Below, piece by piece: positions 8,696 to 18,064 of a DNA stretch of 29,174 nt. The first letter of the stretch is position 1. Each line of letters begins with the position of its first letter. The position numbers were made by a program, and so were the translations under genes. The notes beneath the pieces are model-generated. The model made no database searches, had not been told where the DNA came from, and saw nothing but the letters and a program-made list of their open reading frames with translations. Origin of the DNA: Chara braunii (Eukaryota > Streptophyta > Charophyceae > Charales > Characeae); contig BFEA01000006.1 of NCBI GenBank assembly GCA_003427395.1, positions 529,218-558,391 on the forward strand, given 5' to 3'.

Positions 8696-9178
8696 TATCC
8701 CAGTAAAAGGTCTGACGTAAGTACTCCAAGAGCAGCTCTCCCCTACTCGTTCAAGTCTTCTTTTTTCATCATGCACAATATCTGATGCTCGTTGTCAACA
8801 TCGACCACTTTTATACTCTTCAAACCTATGTCGTGGCATGTAGATACCAATATTAAACTCATCAAGGTCAATAAAATAACAGGTAAGAACATATATACCA
8901 TCAAGTTCTCATCCCAGATTCCTTAGTGCCTCATACCTCACGATTTCGTAAGGAATCACCGCTCTCCTTGTTATAGAATTAAAGGAATTAAGCAGTTTAT
9001 CAGAATCTTCCTAATTGAGCTTCCTATATCCACTTCCCAACCTAATCCGGAGATTTTACTTTTAAAGGTACGTATGATCGACTCATTTGTGTCTTTGATC
9101 TCCTCTCACTTTAAGTGCAAAGTCAATCATAACAAACCAGTTGTTTCTTGACAAATTATCAGGTAAAGGAGGAGTTGG
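8696..9178 (-). pseudogene. Unknown domain, unit 3
   Basis: Fragments in three frames follow the same order as in unit 2: PTPPLPDNLSRNNWFVMIDF, then VIPYEIVRYEALRNLG at 8953, then YVLTCYFIDLDEFNIGIYMP and a KSGRC end. Stops and indels separate the pieces. All landmark positions lie about 480 bases from their counterparts in unit 2. Confidence 0.7.
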
Positions 9179-9661
9179 GAATCCTTAAAAAATAGCTAAC
9201 CGAGTAGATCCAATGAAACGCTTATTTTCTCTCTCAAGTCTTTGTTTTTCTTTCAGTACAACTTCCTCGGCAAATCGGCAGCATCTCCCATAGACAGCAT
9301 CAACACTTCTTTCTTTAGGAACATAGATCCTTACATCATAAATATCCAAGTCTGTAAAGGAGAATGTCAGGACATAAAACCGTTTCTGCTCCCATCCACT
9401 CTCGACCATCGCATACTTGACAATCTTGTATGGGAACACCTCTTTCTTACTTAAAGTGACCGGTGATCCGAGGAGACACTCGACGTTTTCCTTGCTCGAA
9501 CTTAAACCTCTGCCAAATTTAAGTCGTATCTGTCCGATTCCCTCTGCCGAACTTTCTCTTGTTCTCATGACTGCCCTCTCATTTCTTTCATCTCAGTACC
9601 ACGTTAATTAATAGTAACCAATTATTTCCGTTACGTAGCTCTCAGGAATAGGAGGAGTTGG
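9179..9661 (-). pseudogene. Unknown domain, unit 2 (best preserved, 127 aa open)
   Basis: The open part 9185-9568 is 127 codons long. Upstream of it, still in the unit, are PTPPIP (9661) and NNWLLLINVV (about 9620) behind a stop or frameshift. The core contains VFPYKIVKYAMVESGWEQKR and then FYVLTFSFTDLDIYDVRIYV. A Cys-Cys pair and a charged helix, EVVLKEKQRLERENKRF, follow. The predicted shape is alpha/beta: two beta strands (KIVKYAMV, RFYVLTFSF), an IYD turn and a long C-terminal helix. No catalytic motif, signal peptide or membrane segment is visible. The function is unknown. Confidence 0.75.
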
Positions 9662-10150
9662 AATTATCGTATAAGTTACAGGCATTAACCCTCATTCCAC
9701 TTTCTTCTTTCGTTTGATCAAATTTGTCTTCTCGTCGTAGATAGACTGAACAACAATTTTTCATAACCAATTAAAGGCCTCATCATCGTTGCAGCCTTCT
9801 TTCTTGATGTAGGGACAAATATCATAGATATCTCCCTCCAAGAAGTGAGTCAGTACTACACAGATGGTCGAACAGCCAGAGTGGTAAACCCAACAATGCT
9901 CATACTGATAGGGGATATCTTTTTAACAGTAAATTTTGAGAGTTCTTTTAGTGAATCAGCAGTTAGCATTCTTGATGGAATCTCTTGCCCTCTGACTCGT
10001 TCTCTTCTTTATCAGTTCTTCAAGAACATATATGGCTCATAAGACATACCTGTGATCAAGCCTGATCCTCTCCAAGAAGTAATGTTAGTCTCCTCCTCCG
10101 GTCCAGTGTAGTACCTGACAGAAGAAGAGATGAGACCCAGTTAGCAACTG
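9661..10150 (-). pseudogene. Unknown domain, unit 1 (first after the PBS)
   Basis: One frame reads ADSLKELSKFTVKKDIPYQY, then CWVYHSGCSTICVVLTHFLE, GDIYDICPYIKKEGCNDD and, after a TGA, YDEKTNLIKRKKKVE. It aligns with the other copies at PY, VVLT, IYD and the Lys-rich helix. The N-terminal NNW block is degraded; a Trp near 10103 may correspond. It is followed by the PTPPIP linker of unit 2. Confidence 0.7.
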
Positions 10151-10293
10151 AAAACTTCCAATAAAATAATGACTCACTCAAGATGTCGGAGGCAATTTAA
10201 AAATTCAGACATTGTCAACAACTTTCATGACCTAATCAAAGGCTCAAAACGATTGCTGACCGAGGCTCGTTCCGGACACGAAATTTTTTCATA
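10151..10293 (-). other. Leader between the PBS and the domain array
   Basis: About 140 bases downstream (on the minus strand) of the primer-binding site, before the first array unit. No gene or motif is visible. It would be the 5' untranslated leader of the element's RNA. Confidence 0.4.
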
Positions 10294-10311
10294 TCCCCGA
10301 CAACGACGCCA
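10294..10311 (-). promoter_or_regulatory. Primer-binding site, tRNA-Asp-like
   Basis: The minus strand reads TGGCGTCGTTGTCGGGGA, so the plus strand ends in CCA like the 3' end of a tRNA. Plant Ty3 elements of the Tat/Athila type have a PBS close to TGGCGCCGTTGCCGGGGA, complementary to tRNA-Asp. This site differs at two places, both C-to-T. Four A residues separate it from the LTR end (CA at 10316-10317 on the minus strand). This site fixes the element's orientation and the inner edge of the 5' LTR. Confidence 0.8.
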
Positions 10312-10316
10312 TTTTT

Positions 10317-10878
10317 GTCATCCTTTTTCTAGTCGGGTCTCTTTAGGCGACCAGAAAGCCAACAGACTGTCACGCAGGATTTGGATGATTTTTGCAATAA
10401 ACAAAATAATTTAATTAAAGCACATCCCTTCTTGTTGTGTGCGTCCGGCTTCAAGAGGGACCCTTCAATTGCGGTCTTCGTCGGTCCCCGGTCTTAGGAA
10501 TCTTTTATTTTGATTCAGAACAACAGAGAATCGTGCAAATAACAATCATAACATTCTGATATGTCATGCATGCATCAATTTTGCCAATTTAGTAATTTTG
10601 ATAACTTTGACAAGATCATCAAAGAAAACAATCATCAAGCAAAACAATGTAGGAGATGCAATACTGACTGACTTGAGCGAAGCAAGTGTCAAGCGAGGGA
10701 AGAATGAGACTTTGTAATAGTCTCAAAGAGTACACATGAAGAGAGCATCGTCAACACCAGTCAAAAATCCTCACTCATCCCCGTGAACTTCTCTCTCAGT
10801 CTCTCATTTTGTCGTGTGTCTCTTGTGCCTTATGCCATGTCTTCGTACTCCCTAAGGTTGTGGTCTCTGGATGTAGAG
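10317..10878. other. LTR inner part (R/U5 side), no gene seen
   Basis: This is AT-rich LTR sequence between the PBS and the unit A frames. I see no open frame with a recognisable motif. TTTGCAATAAACAAAATAATTT near 10393 and other A/T stretches could be processing signals on either strand, without further support. Confidence 0.35.
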
Positions 10879-11438
10879 TCACATGAAACCTGCTAATTCC
10901 GAGCAGTTCCGCCCAAGTCCCATGATACGAAAATCGACCATAGCACAAAACTCCTCCCATAAAGCAGGAAGATATAGTTGAGAGAAGATCCCTCGTCTGA
11001 GGTGTTGGAACTCTGATGATTTTGTCAATGCCTCGTAATCAATCGCCACAGGAGAGATATACCTCTTGGCTAGTTCTACCAAGTCTCCCCAAAAAGAATC
11101 ATCTGTGAGAAGGAAGGGAATTGGAGGTCTGGGATAATCAGTGTAGAGTTTCGGTCCGAAGCTACGAATCAATTTGGTCCCACCTTCATCAAGCTATTTT
11201 TCTCTCTCCTGAAGATATAGTCAATGTGATCATGGATCTTCTTGCCCTTCTTCGCATAGGGCCTCAGATCATAGATAGTGCCGCCGGTGAAACTGGTGAG
11301 GACAACAAAAATTGACAAGTCCTCTCGGCTGAAACCAACCACGCTAACGTACCGATATCGGATAGCATTCTTGAGGGCTATCTTGTTAAGGCTGGTCAGG
11401 ACCGACTCACTGACAGGGAGTGGTTGAGCTGCACTCAT
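10879..11438 (-). pseudogene. Unknown domain copy inside the LTR (unit A, two overlapping frames)
   Basis: The frame 11438-11169 reads LNKIALKNAIRYRYVSVVGF, then LSIFVVLTSFTGGTIYDLRP and a KKIHDHIDYIFRREKN helix. These match the P-Y/YVVVG, FYVLT, IYD and charged-helix landmarks of the array units. The overlapping frame from 11172 continues with YTDYPRPPIPF, the same Pro-rich linker, and then a longer spacer and EEFCAMVDFRIMGLGRN, which aligns with NNWFVMIDFALKVRG. The two frames overlap by a few bases, so a single frameshift divides one original ORF. Finding the domain in the LTR and again downstream of the PBS is unusual. An ATG start at 11438 is possible (MSAAQPLPVSES), but a longer upstream ORF is equally likely. 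Confidence 0.7.
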
Positions 11439-11937
11439 GAACTAATGTCGAGTGTTGATACCGGTTTGTGTCCTTGGGTAAATATGTTGTCCGATCTACA
11501 CCTGATTTTAGAGAAAAATGAGAATAACTGGTGTTGATTAATTCTGACGGAGAGTTGCAGGTAACCCGAACGACTGAATATCGATTGAACGCTGGTCGAG
11601 TGCTGATTGATTTTGGCTGAGATTTCCACGAAACTCGAAAAACTGAACCGTGCTCATGTGTGAGTATGAATGCTGGAACCGCTTTCAGTGTCTTCCATTA
11701 AGAGTACGACCCCACTAACACTAATCTAGAGGACAGTTGACAACGGCAATGGGCTGATTAAATGCTGCTTGAAAGCCGATTGAATACTAGTTAAACGGTG
11801 ATTTAATGATGAGGTATAGAGTCACCGAATGCGGATCAGTAGGTGTCCGACCGCTGAAAAAACAGCAAATTATTGAGTGTAACTTGTTGATTCTGATGCT
11901 AGTGGAGTTTAAGGAGGAGTTTTAGGTGCCACTGAGC
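11439..11937. repeat. Degenerate short repeats within the LTR
   Basis: Variants of a CTGATTGAATGCT-like word recur, for example around 11577-11612 and 11752-11812 (GCTGATTAAATGCTGCTTG, GCCGATTGAATACTAG, GGTGATTTAATGATG). Spacing is irregular, about 15-25 bases. There is no clear coding frame. It looks like an old minisatellite in the LTR. Confidence 0.5.
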
Positions 11938-12300
11938 TCATGTGAACTTCGCCCTGGCTTGCTTCACCGTCTCTAGCAACGAACCGGTGCTATGCAGGTT
12001 GCTGTCATTGTCACAAAAATTAAATACATACTCAATGAACTTTTCCTCTCCGACCACCAGAACCACATGTTCTCTCTGAGCTTGCCTATGCAAATCCATT
12101 TCTTGGCATGCTACATCTTCCCACCCTTCTCCCTTGTCTTTGTTTAAAGTGCACTTCACTACCAGGATCTCATCATCCCTCATGTTTTCTTTCCCACTTT
12201 TAGATCCTGGCCACGGGTAGGATAAATCGCAGATAACCCAGGTAGGTTTAACACTCGAGGCGGGAACGACTCCTTAAGTCTCGGTTCCCCTTTCAGTATC
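11938..12300 (-). pseudogene. LTR-borne ORF segment, unknown protein
   Basis: From 12183 an open frame encodes MRDDEILVVKCTLNKDKGEG and WEDVACQEMDLHRQAQREHV, and it ends at 11938. The same frame is open upstream to about 12280 (TRVICDLSYPWPG) behind a TAA that both LTR copies share. The left LTR encodes the same peptide with few changes (RVIYDLSYPWPG), so many differences between LTRs are conservative or silent. IYDLSYP loosely recalls the IYDLRPY block of unit A, but I could not align the rest. The function is unknown. Confidence 0.5.
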
Positions 12301-12347
12301 CCGTTCAAAGGGTGGTACATCACCTGACCGCCAACATTAATCGTCAG

Positions 12348-12350
<3 letters not shown>

Positions 12351-12428
<78 letters not shown>
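12351..12428 (+). repeat. Poly-C tract, 78 bases, in the 5' LTR
   Basis: An uninterrupted run of 78 C (G on the element's coding strand). The left LTR has only C9-A-C4 at the same place (256-269). It could be an expansion, or its length could be an assembly or sequencing artefact. Confidence 0.95.
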
Positions 12429-12698
12429 TTTTTCTGTACTGAGGAGTGATGGTGGGGCCGACCTAGTAGAACTAGTAAGGGATCCTTAATAAGATAACGA
12501 CAACGTTTGGCCTCTGCTGGCGAAGTTTTAAATCAGCTCTAGACCTCGAGCTGTCCCTCGCAAGACGGATATTCCAAGCATTGGTGTATGTCTACGCTCA
12601 GTCTTACGGGATCTGGCGAGAGGGGTGTTCATACTCATCAGCTTCGTATCCCTCTCCCTTGGGTACCCGAAAGAACTTAAACTCGGACTAGGGGTCCA

Positions 12699-15050
12699 CT
12701 TCTCTGGTTTCAGTTGCAGCAGTTTGTCGTATTGTTCTTAAGTATAGTAAAAGTGCTTGCACAATAGTCCAATATGTGAGTCTGTCTCTATCTCTGAGCA
12801 ACAGAGTATCTCGGAGCTACCGGACAAACTTCAACGGAAGAGCATCACATCAGATTTCATGACCAATCCCGACTACTGCACTCTAGAAAATCACCCCTGA
12901 ACCGTGTCGAGTTAGGCTTCGAAAGGGGTTCTCTGAATACTCACAATTTTGACTAGGAGGAACACATAACATTGCACATGACCACATCCGAACTTCATGA
13001 CTGCTCAGCGTTGAAAGTGTAAATCTAGTGGGTGCTCACCTCTAGTTCACGCCCTAGTTTCCCGGGTAGATCAATCAAACCCACACCTGTGTTTAGAATG
13101 TTAACTGGACCTGAACGCTAATCCCCATCAAGTAGGAACCTAGCAACTAAATGAACAATTTCCTTCCATGGTCTTCTCTTTTTCTTTTGCGGGTCATTAC
13201 TTAGACCCAAGAATCACAGAGAGCCAATCTTGATCATTTATCTAGGACCATCTAGGTCATTCGGAGCGACACGTCAAAAATAGCAGCAACATCAGTTAGC
13301 TGGAGTATAGGCTCATGGATACCTTCTCACAGGGACCTGTGGGTTAAGAGTGTCGACACGGCTTTTCATAAGATCCGACACGACGAGAATCTGCAGATTA
13401 GCATGACCATCTGGGATTCACAGGCCAGTTCAACCACCCAGATAGCTTCACAAGCGGCTGTAGGCCTGGTCTTTAGCCTGTATGTTTGCGAACGCTCACG
13501 ATAGCACTCTTTCGCATACATCCGGAAGTACCTAGGCTCACCTGATCCCTCGCTCAAGCGATCACACTAGTTTCTGTTATAAGGCTTCACGAAGCCTCTT
13601 CGACACCCACTCCGCTTAGATCGGTATTGTCTCTCGTCTCATTTTATCATCGGCATGCCCCGCACGAAACCGCCTCATCTGGGTGAACAAAATACTTAAG
13701 TAACAAAAGCTGCAATCAAAGAGTGAATTTTTCCTCCCAATATGTTAGTGACAGCGACGCTCTCACACCCTCTGTTCTTTTCTTGAATATCAGACCCTGC
13801 CAAGGGACACTTCTTTATTGATCACGACCAAACGGTTGCTCTGAAAAAAAAAAAAAAAAGAATCCATAATCATTAAGACGAACAAGAAACGAGCCTTGGC
13901 TTCTTTTATCCCGTTTTACTGCATGGGGGGGGGGGATGGTCGGTAACGGTACAATGATATGCTCAGAGTAGTTAGGGGCTCTCAATAATTGATTCCGCCA
14001 CTAATTACTCCTGAAATGACCTTTGAAGTCACAGCGAAACGTCACTTTGCATGCGTGCTACTTAGTGAAGATGAATAAGGGCACCTCTACCGGCCCGTTT
14101 TCCAAGCAGACACTAGTAACGCAGGGGTCATCGGGATCAATACCTGTTTTGTCTTTGATGCCATGAATCACACACCGAGCAGGTCTCTTACGCCCTAGAC
14201 ATTGCAAAGTCCGTAATAACCACTGCGAGACAATTACCTAGGTTGGCCTGAATAGCCTTATTTCGTTATGCTCATGCTCACATCATATACCCATCCCTTA
14301 TCAAAACATTCGTTCAAACCTGGTTGTATGCACTCCCCACACGAAACACTACCCAAGGAGGCCAGTGGTCAATCACCGTCAAGAAGATTCTTGGCTAACA
14401 AATAGATGACCTTTTTTAGAATAGATATTTTCTGACTCATTGATCATGATTAGTGAACGAGTGTAAACCTTTGGCTCAAAGTCGGGGATAGGGGTGTTCT
14501 TATCTGAATACTACGGTCAATGACATCCCACCTTCCCCGTCAACGTTTCCAAGTCAGGGACCGAGTGCCTTGTCGAGAGGGGAGTCCAGCGGCCCCTTGA
14601 AGGTAACTGCCAATTAGCTTTCAAGTGCACGGTACTTTGTTTATGAGCGTTTCAACTTAGCAATACTTCAAGCCGTTATAGAGGGTTCATGTCCATAATT
14701 CCTTCAACTAACACCCCCTCCCTTCCCGTACTCAAGCATCAGAACTTCTTCCCTCAGTCTTTTGACCAATCAGAGTCAAACCATTTCCTTACCACACGCG
14801 ACTAACCTCAACCCCAGAGTAATTAAACACTGATCAATAAGGGAGGGGCAGAGGATGAAAATCAAGTTAGGATAGTATTGATGACTGCGTTTTCCAGTCG
14901 CAAACTTACACTATACAAAATCACTCTTCTTTTGCTAGCTGAAAAGAGGATCAAGACAGGTGAGACGTCACCCTCTAAGTGTAAACACACTTCACTCGAG
15001 TTGTATCTCCTCGCAGAATCGAACCCTTTCCACTCCTAACACCACCATAC
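12699..15050. other. Flank right of the Ty3 element; no gene recognised
   Basis: About 2.35 kb of mixed, stop-rich sequence with short homopolymers (A16 at 13844-13859, G11 at 13925-13935). The longest minus-strand open stretch (13366-13557, 63 codons) has no motif. I saw no repeat of the element's pol or LTR here. It may be older decayed insertions. Nothing supports a host exon. Confidence 0.4.
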
Positions 15051-15260
15051 GTGAACTTCACACTCTCGTCACTATTCATCTCGGAAAATGGAGGGATAGA
15101 CACATATCCTGTGATGAGGAATCAGATTAAGGCCTGGTTGAAAGCAGACATTATGACTGGTTTCGGCCTTCGGCCGCCTATAACTATATATAACTCTGGC
15201 GAGCCTCAAGTTATATCGCCTTTACTGGCCAACATTGCTTTGCACGGAGTAACGCAGTAG
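15051..15260 (+). pseudogene. Group II intron reverse transcriptase/maturase fragment
   Basis: The plus-strand frame ends with MRNQIKAWLKADIMTGFGLR and then EPQVISPLLANIALHGVTQ before a stop. Group II intron-encoded reverse transcriptases of cyanobacterial and organellar type have a conserved block, PQGGVISPLLANIALHG (RT block 4), preceded by a WLKAG-type helix about 15-20 residues upstream. The match to VISPLLANIALHG and WLKA is too specific to be chance. The fragment lacks the Gly-Gly of PQGG, has no YADD block after it, and the upstream 35 residues do not look like the family. It is therefore a short relic, perhaps of organellar DNA moved to the nucleus or of bacterial DNA. No intron domain V was found nearby. 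Confidence 0.65.
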
Positions 15261-15659
15261 AACCTGCAAGCAAATAGAGCATAAAGGGTGACGTCAACAA
15301 CGGTGCCGAAACAGCACTAACTCATACTCGACTCTTAGCATAGCGCCTTCTCACAAACCCAACCTTGGAGTGATTCCACCCACTCACGTGCCCCTTTGTT
15401 CACATCAATGGCTTCCTCGAGAGTTTTGCATTCGTTTATTTCGTCACTGAGAGAGGGTTCCCGAGTCCTCTTCTGCGAGCGTAACTGGTATGAGACCTTT
15501 CCGCTACTGTCACAGTTCATACTCTGACAGCGTTCCCGCGCTGCTGGCTTTCGGCTCAAACCCTTAACCTTTGCTTAGGCCTTGATCTCACAATCCATAA
15601 CCTCCCGCTGACTCGATACTCTCTCTCTGTCCCGTTTGCAGAAAGTGAAAAGTCGACGT
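15261..15659. other. No supported gene
   Basis: A minus-strand open stretch (15335-15559, 74 codons, containing EPSLSDEINECKTLEEAIDV) is hydrophilic but unrecognised. No continuation of the group II RT is visible after 15260. The stretch leads into a minisatellite. Confidence 0.35.
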
Positions 15660-15915
15660 TAACTGTGAGGGCAACAACTGAACCCTACTGCCAAAGAGTG
15701 AGTTGGCGTCAGCTGCGAGTATGAGCTGACATCAACAGTGTGAGAAAAAGTTAATGCCTTCTGCGAGCTTAAAAGTTAACGTCGACAGGATGTCGACAGC
15801 GTGAGTGGGAGTTACGGCCTTTCGCGAGCACGAGTATTGACATCAACAACGAGAGTTAGAGTTGGCCCCTTTCTGCGAGCGCGAGTGTTGACATCAACAA
15901 CGACCGCGTCTGCAG
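15660..15915 (+). repeat. Degenerate minisatellite, period about 60 bp
   Basis: Four or so imperfect copies of a unit like GAGTTGGC-CTTTCTGCGAGCGCGAGTGTTGACATCAACAACGA occur. Clear copies lie near 15806-15858 and 15859-15902, with weaker ones near 15700-15745 and 15750-15800. Shared words are TGCGAG, GACATCAAC and GTCGAC. The last two copies give a repeated peptide ARVLTSTT in one frame, which is a by-product of the repeat. Confidence 0.75.
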
Positions 15916-17340
15916 GAGTTACCCAGTACTCTCCGGTGAGAGATCTCTCCGTTCTCTTATTCTGTAATCACCTGCGCCCTTTTGTTGCGCGTATCACACT
16001 TCTTTTCAGCTTCTCCCTCTCTTGTAACCACACGCTCCCCCGTTCTCTGCCCTCGTGAGTTTACCCCTCTCTCTCTGTCGCCTAGTGACCCCAGTTTCTT
16101 CGTCGTCGTAAATTGGCCTCTGGGCCGTCTTCCGCGGATCCAGTCGAAGGGTGGTCCAGTCGCCACCGTGCCAGGACTGGGTCTTGGCCTCCAAATCGCT
16201 CGTGTCAGTTTCTGCTTCTGTATCGCGATCCAAGTGTCATTGCTCGCGTTCTGCTGTGTCCGTCGAAGTCTCCTCTTCGTGGTATACGATCTTCACCTTT
16301 ATCTCCTCCGTCACTCCATCCCTCCTGCACCTCCTTTCCGCTCGTTCTCTGGCCTCCATGATGACCAGTTACAAGCCCTGGTTTACTCTCATTTCCTTTT
16401 TTTTCCCCTTTTAGTTTCACTTCCTGCCTACCGTGGCTATAGTCCAGTAATGACAATCCATTCCTATTGTCACAGTGTCGTCGTGAATCTATCATCACTA
16501 TATGATGCTATACTATAACCCACATCCGGATTGCCCTCTTGCAACCCAACCATCTTTCCTCAAATAGAATGTCTAACCTGCATTTGGGACAACTTTCAGT
16601 CTAGATACAGTGATAGAGACCACACTACGAACCCAATGGCTTGTGGAAGCACATTAAAAAAGCCCTCCACTCGAAGGTGGCACGCCAACCATCCTTAAAA
16701 GGACTTTGGAAAATGTTAGGCACCAAAGTTAGCAATCCCAATACTAAGCAAGAACAAGTAACGAGTCACAAACCCATAGTTCAATGGTGATGGTGAGTGA
16801 TTACTCGGAAAACATCGATTCTTGTCACTTAGTAATCCGCAAAGCCAAATTCGACACCAGCCTAAAGGCCTGTAATCAACACAGATTTAAACTCAAGCAT
16901 GACTATACCAAGATCACACGTAGACCAAAAGACGACCATACACAAACCATACGAAGGACAAAAGATGGGAAGAGATACACACAGTTGAAAGCGGCATGTA
17001 GGAGTTAGTAGCGGGAGCTACAATAAGAAACGAGCGAGAAAATATTCACAATTTGAAATTTGATAATTGTAATTTACATGGTTGTTAAACCCAGTAAAAT
17101 CAAAAGCTAGGTTACTCAAAGTAGACTTTCACAATCTCCACCCAATTCATGTTTCTTAGGAGCTCAATATTATAAAGTGCGCAGAACTCCAAAGCCCTGC
17201 TCATGAGACTTAACTCCCCATAGCTGACATTCTCTGAAATCCATTCATCGTGGGAAGATTACATAGTCAAGCTGAATGAGCTTTACAAAGGTGCACATAT
17301 GACCAACGGAAAACTGTTCGATAGAGGCACACAATCTACC
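15916..17340. other. GC-rich island open in several frames, then anonymous sequence
   Basis: Between about 15950 and 16520 the sequence is pyrimidine-rich on the plus strand and unusually free of stops. A 178-codon plus frame (15982-16518) overlaps other open frames on both strands. Its product would be Ser/Leu/Phe-rich with no motif, so composition explains it better than coding. From 16520 to 17340 I see nothing recognisable. It could be a promoter or 5' exon region of a host gene, but no splice or start signal supports that. Confidence 0.3.
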
Positions 17341-17355
17341 GGTGAATAAAGTTAT

Positions 17356-17357
<2 letters not shown>

Positions 17358-17420
<63 letters not shown>

Positions 17421-17421
17421 N

Positions 17422-17505
<84 letters not shown>
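17358..17505 (+). repeat. (TC)n microsatellite, about 148 bases, with one N
   Basis: A pure TC repeat of about 74 units, broken only by an N at 17421. The length in the assembly may be inaccurate. Confidence 0.97.
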
Positions 17506-17506
<1 letters not shown>

Positions 17507-18064
17507 ACTGCTTTGTGCCTGTAGTACATCTTCCAACTGCAGTGCAATGCTAATGTGCACAAGCATAAAAAAAGAATTTCGCCTCTATGCCAAAACTTCA
17601 TCTATTATATCATCATCATACCACTTCATTTAATCAACGTTTGCAAAGCTATATATATACAGATACAAGAACAATCATCGGTACTATTGCGCATGCACGA
17701 ATCTCCGTCAACGTGACATTGTTGACATCAACATTCGACGTGGAGCTAGCTATAACTACTTTACGCCGTTCCCATGATACAAGTTGTTCGATGAATGTTG
17801 ATGTCATTGTAGCGCTTGGTGGTATATTATTATTTCCATCACTTCATTCTGGCTTCTGAACAAGTTTTACTACTCGTCCATCATTTGCAGAGATGGGATT
17901 GAAACGATGAGGAGGATGAGAGACCCTGCACACTTTCGAGATAGACATACTTGTCAAGCTCTGCGTTGTTAGAGCCATGGAGAGGTAAATGTAACTCTCT
18001 TATCAACCAACCAAAAGAAAGTCCCCGTGTGTAATTACGAATTGGCAAATGAAAGCCCACAAAC
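17506..18064. other. Anonymous sequence
   Basis: No gene, RNA or repeat structure recognised. Short open frames on both strands lack motifs. Confidence 0.35.

Larger units (their letters stand above)
8215..10150 (-). repeat. Tandem array of a roughly 480-bp unit encoding an unknown domain (4 copies)
   Basis: Equivalent codons recur at a nearly constant distance. The P-Y block lies at 9913 (PYQYEHCW), 9433 (PYKIVKYAMV), 8953 (PYEIVRYEAL) and about 8466 (PEYGQ). The NNW block lies at about 9620 (NNWLLLINVVL), 9140 (NNWFVMIDFALKV) and 8653 (NN-stop-SVMIDFVWKV). The Pro-rich linker PTPPIP/PTPPLP lies at 9661 and 9178. The period is 480-487 bases, about 160 codons. The copies are strongly diverged in DNA but keep the same protein pattern, so the unit was coding when it duplicated. 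The array lies between the primer-binding site and gag, where plant Ogre/Tat elements have an extra ORF. I do not recognise the domain. Confidence 0.85.
10316..12698 (-). mobile_element. 5' LTR of the Ty3 element, about 2.4 kb
   Basis: The inner edge is set by the PBS: the minus strand ends in GGATGACA, then AAAA, then the PBS. The outer edge is set by the end of identity with the left-hand copy (GGGGTCCA, 12691-12698), giving a minus-strand TGGACCCC...GGATGACA with TG/CA ends. Only 12097-12698 can be compared with the 3' LTR, because the rest of that LTR is outside the window. It contains ORF pieces (11938-12183 and 10879-11438), degenerate short repeats (about 11520-11820) and a 78-base poly-C. 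A length of 2.4 kb is large for Ty3 LTRs but within the range of Tat/Ogre elements. The right flank begins CTTCTC; the target duplication cannot be checked. Confidence 0.7.

Noticed and set aside
8215-11438. Constant register of about 481 bases between the LTR copy and the array copies
   Set aside because: The distance from the 11357 core to the 9913 core is close to three periods, but the LTR copy has a longer linker (about 145 extra bases), so the agreement is probably chance.
15982-16518. 178-codon plus-strand frame
   Set aside because: Several frames on both strands are open across the same bases, the product is low in charged residues, and no domain is recognisable. Kept only as a compositional island.
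17245-17601. Open frames encoding Arg-Glu or Ser-Leu repeats
   Set aside because: They are translations of the (TC)n microsatellite and contain the N. No real protein is supported.
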